The position numbers and the translations under genes were made by a program. A stretch of DNA of 64,000 nt from Antedon mediterranea. Taxonomy: Eukaryota > Echinodermata > Crinoidea > Comatulida > Antedonidae. Location: NCBI RefSeq assembly GCF_964355755.1, contig NC_092675.1:17373312-17437311 (forward strand), written 5' to 3'. The notes under the pieces were generated by a model. The model did not search any database, was not told the DNA's origin, and saw nothing but the letters and a program-made list of their open reading frames with translations. This document shows, piece by piece, positions 51,501-57,994 of this stretch (the first letter of the stretch is position 1; every line of letters begins with the position of its first letter).

Positions 51501-52118
51501 TTTTTATGTAGGCATGTATGTAAACGCTAACCAATTTTAAAGATTTTATTATATTTTTATATATAGGATTACATTTGATATAGGCCTAGAAGATTATCCT
51601 ACTATTATTTCCATATACCCTATCTTATTACCGTGCCGTTTTCATGCTAAAGTTAGTGCATATAAGTATTCATAATTATACTGCTATAAAGCGAAGATAT
51701 ACTACAGATTAGCACCTGCATCATCATTGTTTAATCCATTTTATCAGGGAAGAGTGAATTTACAATTGTAATTTCACTCTTCCCTGATGGCACTACCGAT
51801 ACGAAAGAAAATCAACAATAACGATGTATTGGTTTAACATTTTCAGTGGCTCCGCAAGTAGAAGTAGAGCTTGAAATGGATTCAAGTGCAAGACAAACGT
51901 CAACAGTTACTCTAAGATGTCGTGTGACTGGATCCCCACCTCCGACAATCGAATGGTCAAAAGACGGCGAGATACTACAGAGTACTAATAATATTTCATT
52001 AGATAGGAATAAAGTTCGCATTCAAGTTACGAGTGAACGAGAAGAAGGGACCTACACATGTACAGCGAAAAATTCAGCCGGAATAGACAAACAGAATATG
52101 CTCATTAATTTAGTATAG
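25699..52118 (+). CDS. Giant secreted hemicentin/ROR-like mosaic protein (VWA-FN3-Ig-Frizzled)
   Basis: Thirty coding exons, assembled by eye from GT-AG sites with every phase consistent, give 2,981 residues. Exons: 25699-25915, 31570-31808, 31996-32118, 32507-32678, 33418-33654, 34031-34315, 34933-35124, 35317-35409, 35930-36220, 36440-36887, 38523-38845, 39268-39555, 39809-40766, 40867-41168, 42801-43082, 43177-43990, 44273-44577, 44865-45207, 45493-45788, 46255-46396, 46676-46998, 47328-47529, 47739-48076, 48154-48322, 48450-48847, 49335-49362, 49785-50206, 50346-50376, 50763-51175, 51847-52118. Order: signal peptide (1-19), VWA without MIDAS, hemicentin-specific domain, FN3 x2, then three FN3/Ig units and three Ig units with linkers, three ROR-type Frizzled domains, final Ig, stop. 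There is no transmembrane segment, kringle or kinase, so an extracellular matrix or soluble Wnt-binding role is inferred. Weakest junctions: acceptor of exon 7, donor of exon 7 (GTTGGT), acceptor of exon 29. Confidence 0.85.
25916..31569 (+). other. Intron 1, no embedded gene recognised
   Basis: AT-rich. Holds several TAGGCCTA-type octamers (about 26166, 26327, 26437, 29603, 29615, 29914). A slightly GC-richer island at 30280-30560 has a 134-codon minus-strand frame that I could not relate to any family. No further exon is needed to keep the reading frame. Confidence 0.5.
32507..34315 (+). CDS. Exons 4-6: hemicentin-specific domain after the VWA
   Basis: Residues about 194-424. The sequence parallels the hemicentin region after the VWA: LLSPTLSTPG then QLYVDESIEQLIVILSGLEP (hemicentin has LSTDH, then PFDPSLKEVTVSLSGPSP), a GFAPSPIDIRFMFYY block (hemicentin GLSTIDFRAGFSR), and an FYITVRGVNKNQPFQRSSKV block (hemicentin FFLKVTGYDKDDYLFQRVSSV). 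This makes the N-terminus hemicentin-derived rather than a generic VWA. Confidence 0.8.
33130..33240 (+). mobile_element. Possible LINE 3' tail in intron 4
   Basis: A GGGCCCCTGAATATCAGC to GGTTACCCTCTATAAATAAA segment ends in (ATAAA)-like repeats, a typical non-LTR 3' end. A T-run lies upstream (33030-33057). No reverse transcriptase is attached here. Confidence 0.4.
34933..36220 (+). CDS. Exons 7-9: fibronectin type III domains 1 and 2
   Basis: FN3-1 is split over exons 7 and 8 (residues about 425-519; core Trp in AIWYEPV, and the closing TYVFTVAAVNEAGVGESLS pattern). FN3-2 is a single 291-base phase 1-1 exon (about 520-616; PPTNIHAIQATDSLIEISW, then NSEYGFQISAHTIMGQGPFS). The donor of exon 7 is the weak GTTGGT, chosen because it alone keeps frame with exon 8. 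Confidence 0.8.
35765..35893. mobile_element. MITE-like element, family A copy 3, left end lost, in intron 8
   Basis: Shares the body and the right terminal repeat GATAGTGTAGACAGAGCTT with the copies at 1391 and 5038. The left terminal repeat is not recognisable. It lies about 40 bases before the FN3-2 acceptor. Confidence 0.55.
36440..38845 (+). CDS. Exons 10-11: Ser/Thr/Glu linker and Ig domain 1
   Basis: Exon 10 (448 bases, residues about 617-765) is rich in Ser, Thr, Asp, Glu and Gln with several N-glycosylation sequons and no fold. Exon 11 (323 bases, about 766-873) is an I-set Ig: VVFICRIKGSP, core W in YSWYLDD, then IRDLTLVDQGKYTCRGENGAG. Both cysteines and the DxGxYxC motif are present. 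Confidence 0.85.
37390..38290 (+). pseudogene. Decayed non-LTR (LINE) reverse transcriptase fragment in intron 10
   Basis: Frame pieces read SGVPKGSVLGPLLF..FINDF and FLLFADDVKLY, the RT motifs with the catalytic F-A-D-D, then after frameshifts a palm/thumb region and a C-terminal PLKFRRSVSDLMFLYKSVN typical of jockey/CR1-like elements. It is interrupted by stops and frameshifts, 5'-truncated, and in the same orientation as the host gene. Confidence 0.75.
39268..41168 (+). CDS. Exons 12-14: FN3 domain 3, acidic linker, Ig domain 2
   Basis: Exon 12 (288 bases, phase 1-1, residues about 874-969) is FN3: EVTIKWFPP, then NTEYVIRVRAVTSKGIGPYS. Exon 13 (958 bases, about 970-1288) is a 319-residue linker very rich in Glu, Asp and Thr, presumably disordered. 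Exon 14 (about 1289-1389) is Ig: ATLRCFVIGFPLPSYEWYHEG, GWGSRIIIKNI, DKGRYTCVAKN. The GSR-x-x-I-x-x pattern resembles the ROR Ig domain. Confidence 0.85.
41193..41525 (+). repeat. tRNA-derived repeat family 1, copy C (tRNA-like core 41330-41401), in intron 14
   Basis: Plus-strand copy with leader, tRNA-like core and tail as at 18063-18417. The core has GTGGTCTAATGGTTAGGGC (A box), anticodon loop ATATCAA and GAGTTCGAGTCTC (B box), and a T5 run starts four bases after it (GACTTTTTC). The anticodon reads ATC. Compared with copy A the first anticodon-stem pair is mismatched and one acceptor base differs (GCCCAAG). It ends in a short TA run. Confidence 0.75.
41565..41909 (+). repeat. tRNA-derived repeat family 1, copy D (tRNA-like core 41702-41773), with TA run
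   Basis: Nearly identical direct repeat of copy C, with only a few substitutions over about 320 bases, so a recent tandem duplication. The acceptor is the intact GCCCCAG/TTGGGGC. It ends in a TA run at 41885-41909 that joins directly to family 2. Confidence 0.75.
41908..42130 (-). repeat. tRNA-derived repeat family 2, copy 2 (tRNA-like core 42021-42091)
   Basis: Minus-strand copy. Core acceptor GGCTCTG pairs with CAGAGAC except one base, anticodon stem CTCGC/GCGAG surrounds CCTGTAA (anticodon position TGT), and the B box is GGTTCGAATCC. Base 33 is C, not U, so decoding is unlikely. A T6 run follows the core. The body recalls tRNA-Pro or tRNA-Thr. Confidence 0.7.
42276..42490 (-). repeat. tRNA-derived repeat family 2, copy 3 (tRNA-like core 42388-42458)
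   Basis: Practically identical to 41908-42130, including the core and the GGAACTTTCGCCAATGAGC tail, so the two are a recent duplication about 368 bases apart. It joins family C and a TA run at its far side. Confidence 0.7.
42483..42592. repeat. Palindrome built of family C ends around a TA run
   Basis: AAAATGACAATGCTG, a TA run (42504-42540), then the exact complement CAGCATTGTCATTTT, and onward to TTTGCCTTTGGATTTA and another TA run. The whole can fold as a long hairpin. Confidence 0.75.
42593..42705 (-). repeat. tRNA-derived repeat family 1, 3' tail only
   Basis: Contains CCGCCCGGTGATACACTGAA, AAACGATAAAGATGAGGAAA and GTCGCCCCAACCGAGACT, then stops abruptly inside the T arm of the tRNA-like core, about 95 bases before the next exon. 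Confidence 0.65.
42801..44577 (+). CDS. Exons 15-17: FN3 domain 4, PEPM-repeat linker, Ig domain 3
   Basis: Exon 15 (282 bases, phase 1-1, residues about 1390-1483) is FN3 (EALVVWTKPNY, then NSAYTFRVKMQRD). Exon 16 (814 bases, about 1484-1754) is a Thr/Pro/Glu-rich linker holding a run of 8-residue repeats of the type PEPMVTAA at 43405-43728, likely O-glycosylated and stalk-like. Exon 17 (about 1755-1856) is Ig: LNLRCTVDANPSATLLWHKDG, then SDAGRYTCIALNHG. Confidence 0.85.
44865..46396 (+). CDS. Exons 18-20: linker, Ig domain 4, linker
   Basis: Exon 18 (343 bases) is a Ser/Thr/Val-rich linker with a dibasic VMKRSVRPG that could be a protease site (inference). Exon 19 (296 bases, residues about 1971-2069) is Ig: VVFLCRIIGEPKPRFLWYKDG, TGSRFTIKQALLRDAGIYTCY. 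Exon 20 (142 bases) is a Pro/Thr/Lys linker. All linkers are phase 1-2 and the Ig exon is 2-1. Confidence 0.8.
45935..46145 (-). mobile_element. Possible retroelement 3' tail in intron 19
   Basis: On the minus strand the segment ends in AATAAATTGAATTGAATTGA and at the other side has an (AAAT)n run (about 46108-46138 on plus). This is the look of a truncated non-LTR element tail. There is no coding support. Confidence 0.35.
46676..48322 (+). CDS. Exons 21-24: Ig domains 5 and 6 with Pro/Lys/Thr linkers
   Basis: Exon 21 (323 bases, residues about 2117-2224) is Ig: ISLRCQIYGDPQPEYRWYKNG, WGSRLAFRGVREADTGEYRC. Exon 22 (202 bases) and exon 24 (169 bases) are Pro/Lys/Thr linkers (KPKPPKKTPRP and PPKKKPNKNKPPK types), basic in contrast to the acidic exon 13. 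Exon 23 (338 bases, about 2292-2404) is Ig: VVFQCRMSGTPEPQFIWFKNG, WGSRLVIKDIVHEDAGTYLC. Exons 21 and 23 each have an extra Cys pair before the domain (DCIGEISKLC, KCISGDNGELC). Confidence 0.85.
47091..47267. mobile_element. MITE-like inverted-repeat element in intron 21
   Basis: About 177 bases with terminal inverted repeats of roughly 35 bases: AGGCCAACTCAGA..CAGC at the left and the complement ending GAGTTGGCCTT at the right. It is GC-rich with many GTCGA and GAGTC words, unlike the surrounding intron. No coding. Confidence 0.75.
48450..51175 (+). CDS. Exons 25-29: three tandem ROR/MuSK-type Frizzled cysteine-rich domains
   Basis: Exon 25 (398 bases, residues about 2461-2593), exon 27 (422, about 2603-2743) and exon 29 (413, about 2754-2891) each encode one Fz domain: C-x-Y-x-(4)-C at the start, CSNYLLPYICLRALPPC (domain 2) like ROR1 CSQFAIPSLCHYAFPYC, then CREDCEVLSNNIC like ROR CRDECEILENVLC, and a late DCxxLP. 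The ten-cysteine pattern appears kept in each. Micro-exons 26 (28 bases, 49335-49362) and 28 (31 bases, 50346-50376) encode ten-residue spacers. Fz domains of this class bind Wnt ligands in ROR/MuSK; binding here is inference. Confidence 0.88.
51743..51788. repeat. Perfect hairpin just before the last acceptor
   Basis: ATCAGGGAAGAGTGAA and its exact complement TTCACTCTTCCCTGAT flank the self-complementary TTACAATTGTAA. It ends 58 bases before exon 30. Confidence 0.8.
51847..52118 (+). CDS. Exon 30: C-terminal Ig domain and stop
   Basis: 272 bases, residues about 2892-2981: VTLRCRVTGSPPPTIEWSKDG, then EEGTYTCTAKNSAG, and the frame ends LINLV-stop right after the last Ig strand. No hydrophobic anchor or GPI signal follows. 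This Ig exon enters in phase 1, unlike the other six, which enter in phase 2. Confidence 0.85.
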
Positions 52119-53200
52119 GATTAACAAATAATATTCAAAGGTTCTGTAAAAATAAGTAATGGATTTCTAACAAACTGTAAATTAATGTTTATCATGTATT
52201 ATAATTATTAGGCTAATGTTGATAGATTAAACATAGCGAAATATCATAAACGCATAATATAAGCGATATTAGAACTAAGATCTACTACAGAGAGGATGGT
52301 ACAGAGGGATATTCTTCCGATGTGCTACAGGACTTTTTCATATGTTATGAATTTTTCTGATTGTCAATGACTTGCAATAGTTAACCGGGTAGCTACTAGT
52401 AATACAGGTAGTATATACCTTTATCTTAAGATGCCTGTTGAGTCAATGTTGGTGACTTTTCCTACGAACAAATGCCCTGTCAGCCTAGCCTATACTATGT
52501 CCTGCTAATATTTAATTTGTAAGTGTTGCATTCGCATTTGGTACTCCTTTATCTTATTTTGTTCATCATTTATTTAATATTTCTCCCATACCGTTTCCTA
52601 AAGTAAAACTCATAGATAGGATCAATTTATAGGCTTCCAGTATCAAAACGTAGTAAATAAATAGAAACAACTGATGTATGTGTATGCTTAGTGGTTTAAC
52701 TGAGAACATCGTCTTTGACACAGTCATTACATCACAGAAGAAAATTATAACATTTGATATTAAATTATAACATAATAATGTTAGCTGCAATAAGATTATT
52801 AAACGAAGTTGAGCTGATTGGTGATAGTCATACCCACTTAATACGTGGAGTAGAACGTTTGAATATAACAATACCCTACTACACCAGATGCTAAAATATG
52901 GAATTAAATATAAAAGTAAATATTCTCCAACAAATCTTCATTTAAAGCTATATATTGATCTCATTTCTTTTCACAAAACTAAACTTTTTTTAAGTAAGAA
53001 AGGGCCACAATGTAAAACAGAGTTTCCTTTTCTGCTTGTGAAATCCTGTATAAATATGTTGTTATTTTTATAATAGTTAACTGAATCAGTGTAAACTAGT
53101 AAACAAAAAACGCTTTTCGGTCGTATACGCGAATTATCGCATTAGCAATAAAACTAACTGGGCATATTAGGCCTAATTAAGACGGTTGTAAAGATGAGTA
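52119..53200. other. Tail-to-tail intergenic region
   Basis: The 3' UTR of the plus-strand gene lies here; AATAAA at 52656-52661 is a candidate poly(A) signal. TTTATT at 52569-52574 could serve the minus-strand ankyrin gene. No other gene is seen. Confidence 0.4.
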
Positions 53201-55693
53201 CTATGGGTGTTGCTGGAATCGTTTGACGTAGCGTTTTTGATACAAATGAACATTTTCTGGCTTTGTATTATTTTTAATTTCAAACACTTTGGTTTCAGTC
53301 AATACTGGTGGTCGAAATCGCTCGGAACCAGAGTAGATGTGTTGTTTTTCAGATATCTGGCTCTTCGGCGCTAGCGCAGGTCGGCGTATTGAAGATATTT
53401 GTCGAAGCCTTTGTTTTCTGTTTTGTTTTTCTAGCTCTGAAATATCTTTTAAACATAATGTTTTATCCTTTTTGCATTCTTCGGAGCGTAACAAATCTTC
53501 TGAACTTGAAGACCAACCTAAACTTGGTAGTGACATACTTGATGTCAACGAAGAGGTCGAGTCTGTAGGATACTTTAAATGTGAATCAAAAGCAACACGT
53601 ACTTCTATGTTAGAACTTGTCAATGGAACTTTGTTTGAGACTGTAGCTAATGTTTCTATTTCGTCCTCTGAATGCCCAGCAGATCTTTGAATGGTGTTTT
53701 CGATACTGTTAATGTTATTACTTGAAAACATATTTTGGGGTAACCGTGGGTGGTAATTTCTAGAACGTCTTCTGGCGTCCATTTTCTCCAAATCTGAACG
53801 AAGAGAATCAATTTTTCGATTTAACTCATTTCGTCGATTTTCAGATTCTATTTCCTTTTGACGTTTGCATTCTTTTCGAGTTTCTCTTTTCGCTTTTTGT
53901 CCCGAATTGGTCGATGAACTGGGAGAATCCAACGTAATCTTTTTATTTCTTGAGCGAGTCTTAAGTCCGGGAGTCACAGGAGTCGATTGTGAATTTCTGA
54001 GCGTAAATTCCTGATCTTTGTGGTGTGGCGGATTAAAGTATTTACTACTTTCTGAATTTCGTCGATATACCGATTCCTTTCGTGGTGGTGCACTACTTGT
54101 CCTGATGTTCGAGCCAGTTCGCGGTCTAACGGAGTGAGTGAAACTTCTCGATTCTAAATTAAAACGTACGTTATTCTGAAATTTGTTTCTTATTTTACAG
54201 ACAGCATTTTGCCATCTCGCAATGCTAGGAGATGATACAGCCTTTGTATGAAGTACAGATGCACTATGAGGTTTCAAGATTGTATCATCCAGTACAGGGT
54301 CACTGTGCGGTCTGTATTTTCGGTTAGGTGTACTCTCAGGTCGCAAACTTTTTGATTGTGAAATTCGCGATTTGTTAGTTGTTTCTGGTGATTTTATAAC
54401 TTTTAAAATACTTATATCTGTAAATGAACATAATCGTTTCTTTGTAACAGGTGTTGTTAGATTATTCGGTAGTTGTTGTTGGCTTGGTTCATCTGAACTC
54501 TCCGTTTCATGAATACCCGAATCAGACCGTTCAATATTGGTGGAAGCTTTTCGCCGATGTTTTATTCTTGACATTTTCTTACTTCTAGCATGAAAATCTA
54601 CACTGTGGAAAACATCATCTGTTTGATCTAAATCACTATCAGATGTCTCGTAGTCTGGCGAGATTTCACGTATACGCGAATTGACGTCAAGTGACAAACT
54701 TTCTAAAACTGAGGCGCTATCCACTTGAGAACAATTGGATACATTGTGGGAAGAAAGACGTGAATCTGTATGCCTTCTTAGAAGATGTTTTGGAATTTGA
54801 TTTCCAGGATGCATTTTACTTTTATTTACTAACCACATGACGTCTTCAATAGAGTATGTGCCATCTTTATGGAAGTCAAAGAAACTTTTTAATATTGCTG
54901 GTGTAGACTTTTTTCGTGGATTAGTTGCGCTCATTCTATAAGAAGCAGAGTTCTGAATTTCGTAAATACGGTATGCCGTCGCCAAACACGTTGACATTGA
55001 TTTTTTAGTTTCCTCTTCATTTTCCGACACAACTTGTTTATTTGATGCTGAATTAGACCGTGGAAATTGCTGAGTTGGACTACAATAAATTCTGTCTAAG
55101 TTAACGTTAACATTTATTGGATTCGTTTGAGCCCATTCCAAAGCGTTCTTAAAATTGATATTATCACGTTTTGAAAGTGACGCTAGGCCGATAGTTATCA
55201 GAACTTCTGCACATGAAAGAAACCCTAGTCTTGATGCTATCATTAGAGGTGTCTCACCTAAGTTATTTGGAAGATCTACTGAAGAGTGGTTCCTTTTCAA
55301 CACTTTTACCATTTCTGTGACAATATCTACTTCGCCAGAGATTGCAGCGTGATGCAGAGGTGAATTTCCATCATAATCCAACATATTAAAATCATAATCA
55401 ACTTGAGACAAGAACATTTTTACAAGTTCGTAACGCCTTCTTATACAAGCATGGGTTAAAGCATTTTTACCATCTCCATCGGCTATACCAACTTGAGCAC
55501 CGCATTTTAGTAGCATGCGAGCTATACAAGCGGCAGTGTTTGTATTTTCAATCTCACAAGTAAGTATTAGCGGCGTTTTTGTTTCATCATCTTTAGCATT
55601 GATGATTTCATTATTCGTCGTCCTGTTGCGTGTTGCCAATATATACATAACTTGTTGTGTTCTTTCTTGTCGAATTGCCCTGTGTAAAGCCAT
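53201..55693 (-). CDS. Ankyrin-repeat protein, ANKRD63-like
   Basis: A single open exon encodes 830 residues from the ATG at 55693. The frame is open three codons further, and an acceptor-like TTTTGTTTTATCAG lies 14 bases before the ATG, so a 5' UTR intron is likely. Residues about 35-180 hold four ankyrin repeats (TPLILTC, NALTHAC, NSPLHHAAISG, TPLMIASRLGF) and a partial fifth (NALEWA). The spacing and the GNSP motif, and the LKRN...LGETPL stretch, recall vertebrate ANKRD63; ANKRD33/34 are alternatives. The rest is Ser/Arg/Lys-rich and mostly disordered, with repeated RPHSDP/KPHSAS and PRTGS phospho-type motifs and a basic coiled coil at about 598-644. No membrane segment or enzyme motif. 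Probably an intracellular scaffold; function unknown. Confidence 0.85.
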   Translation of the reverse strand: MALHRAIRQERTQQVMYILATRNRTTNNEIINAKDDETKTPLILTCEIENTNTAACIARMLLKCGAQVGIADGDGKNALTHACIRRRYELVKMFLSQVDYDFNMLDYDGNSPLHHAAISGEVDIVTEMVKVLKRNHSSVDLPNNLGETPLMIASRLGFLSCAEVLITIGLASLSKRDNINFKNALEWAQTNPINVNVNLDRIYCSPTQQFPRSNSASNKQVVSENEEETKKSMSTCLATAYRIYEIQNSASYRMSATNPRKKSTPAILKSFFDFHKDGTYSIEDVMWLVNKSKMHPGNQIPKHLLRRHTDSRLSSHNVSNCSQVDSASVLESLSLDVNSRIREISPDYETSDSDLDQTDDVFHSVDFHARSKKMSRIKHRRKASTNIERSDSGIHETESSDEPSQQQLPNNLTTPVTKKRLCSFTDISILKVIKSPETTNKSRISQSKSLRPESTPNRKYRPHSDPVLDDTILKPHSASVLHTKAVSSPSIARWQNAVCKIRNKFQNNVRFNLESRSFTHSVRPRTGSNIRTSSAPPRKESVYRRNSESSKYFNPPHHKDQEFTLRNSQSTPVTPGLKTRSRNKKITLDSPSSSTNSGQKAKRETRKECKRQKEIESENRRNELNRKIDSLRSDLEKMDARRRSRNYHPRLPQNMFSSNNINSIENTIQRSAGHSEDEIETLATVSNKVPLTSSNIEVRVAFDSHLKYPTDSTSSLTSSMSLPSLGWSSSSEDLLRSEECKKDKTLCLKDISELEKQNRKQRLRQISSIRRPALAPKSQISEKQHIYSGSERFRPPVLTETKVFEIKNNTKPENVHLYQKRYVKRFQQHP

Positions 55694-55707
55694 CTTAAGC
55701 AATCGTT

Positions 55708-57994
55708 CTGATAAAACAAAACTATAACATTCAATAGGCCGTCAATATCAAATTTGTAGTTAAACACAACCAAGGAGCGTCTGTGATGTTCGTTTCTATT
55801 TTGTGTAAACAACTCCGCCTGATTTATGCGCTAAAATAACTCGTATATGCGCATGACCGCCCTCTCAACGAGATTGATAATCGTTTAATTGATAACACTT
55901 CCTCGACGCAATGCGAGGCAGGTGTTTCTCGTTTCTCTTCATTCTAATTTCATATCCAAAAGCGTTTTTCTGCCGTTCTAAAAAAGGAAAATAGTTCACG
56001 GGAAATTAACTTATCGACTTATGTTCTGCAATAACGCGCCTAATCGACTTCAATATTTTTAAATATCTGTACGGCGAGTAATAATAATCCTCTCTTTAAT
56101 GTTCAGCTAAATCTACGAAGTATTGTCGGTGGAATATTTTGTATACTAGGCCTATATTGCTGCGCAGTTATGTGATCACTTATAGACATTAGATCCACAT
56201 TACATTTATGTTGGTCGGATGCTCACCAGATGCATCATAATACCGATCCATGGTGCAGATTATTATGGTATGATACCAAACGGATAATTGTGGTGTGGCC
56301 CTAGTTTTAGTGTTAAGCCCATCCGCAAAAGCTACAATGTCACCAATGCACGGCCGTCTATGTTCGTAGCATTCTTATATATCCATTAATGCAATGTAGC
56401 ATAAACAGTGGTGTGCGAACCTATAATAGAGTAAAATATTAATCGATGAAAACGAAAGGTGTTAATTACGTCAATTTATCAAATCACCGCCGACAAACGC
56501 ATTGTTTTATTAACCGTTTTCTACTCCATTTAAGCCAAGTACCTTCTGACAATTTTGATTGATTCAGCAATGCATTTAGTGTTTTTCGTTTTGTCTGTAT
56601 TATAATTATGAATACATAAAATAAGTATGCCATACTGTAATGTGAAAATGGCCGCGGGTGGTTGGGTAAAGTGAAAATGGCCGCGGGCGGTTGGAGTGGA
56701 TTCATCTTTGCAGTCCTCAATTTTGATAAAATGTAAATGATGAATGTTAAATCAGTGTTAAATGTTGTCTATATTCGGATATTGGATCCGCCTACTGTAA
56801 TTAATTAGTTGGCGGATAACCCATTGTCATTGTCAGGATCATACGCGCGATTTTATGAAATGTTAAGGTTGATCATAAATTCTGGACAAAAATTCATTTT
56901 TCAATTAAACTTTACGTGTACTTTATGTGTTTATAATAAGTAGCAATGCCAAAATAATAAAAATAGCGTGCTACGCAAAAACATTACGCGATGACCTGTA
57001 TTTAAAATTTCAAAATGCGCACAATTACTTTCTAATCAATTTCGCGTACATTTCAGGTCATTTTGAGCATTTCAAAATTTTCAAATGTGTTGGCGTTTTG
57101 TGCACGCACTTCTCGTACAAAGCGTAGAAAAGTTATTTTTGCAATCATACCTTCTGTAGTAGATTTCATTTTTTTAAGAACTTTAATTGTAAAATAACGA
57201 AAAAAATCGTGTGCTAAAAAAATAAGATGGCTGGTGATACTATACAGGTATGGATGGCCACACGAATTTAAAAAAAAAAGTATTTTTTCTCTTTTGTACT
57301 AGTTAATCCCATTTAACATCACGCTAATGCGTACTGCATTTTCTGACTTTAATATTATGTTCTTACTCAATCAATTCTCGTTCAAATAAGCTACAAAAAT
57401 GAAATTTTTATTACGTCATCATATCCAAAAATGAGAATAGAGAATACTGTATAATTTCATCTATACACTATATTTTAATCATCGGAAAGAAAAGTGACCC
57501 ACGTGATTAAAACTTATTATGGAAGCTGTTGAATATGAATTCATATAAAAAGTGTGTCTATCTGATGGCATGCCGTCATCATATGGTCAGTTGAATTAAA
57601 AAAGCCAGATTTTCATCTCTTTCGTAAAAGTTCATTGCGTTTAAAAGAGAACGCATCTCACTTTTACGTGCCCAAAATTCTTAACATTTTTATTGATGTA
57701 ATTATTTATTATACAATTGTTATCTTCATTTGATGACGTCATCATGTTAAAAATTGGACTAAAAGATGGGTCTCGTAATTTCTTCTATGCTACACTGAAT
57801 ATAATGTATACAGTTTATTCCGTAAATACTGATGTGCTTTATGACACAAAATAGGTAAAATTCAGGACTGTAAACATATTTAATTATAGGATGGCATAAT
57901 AATTGTCGGCATTCATATTTTAATAGTTACAATCCTAATCAACTACAACTCCACCTGGCCCTATCACCTCACCATCTTCGTCATACAACAATAA
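55708..57994. other. Region upstream of the ankyrin gene
   Basis: No coding or RNA gene recognised. A 29-base unit is repeated twice at 56642-56699, each copy with GAAAATGGCCGCGGG, matching the YY1 core (AANATGGC). It could be part of the ankyrin gene promoter, about 950 bases before its ATG, or of an upstream exon. Confidence 0.4.

Noticed and set aside
25699-52118. Several separate genes (VWA/FN3, Ig-rich, Fz-rich)
   Set aside because: All 29 splice junctions agree in phase, no internal start with a signal peptide was seen, and no stop appears before 52118 in the joined frame.
51176-53200. A kinase, kringle or transmembrane exon completing a ROR receptor downstream of the Fz domains
   Set aside because: Only one Ig exon with a stop follows, and I found no frame with kinase motifs or a hydrophobic span before the ankyrin gene.
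53308-55352. Several plus-strand frames of 65-117 codons
   Set aside because: Antisense shadows of the ankyrin-repeat gene.
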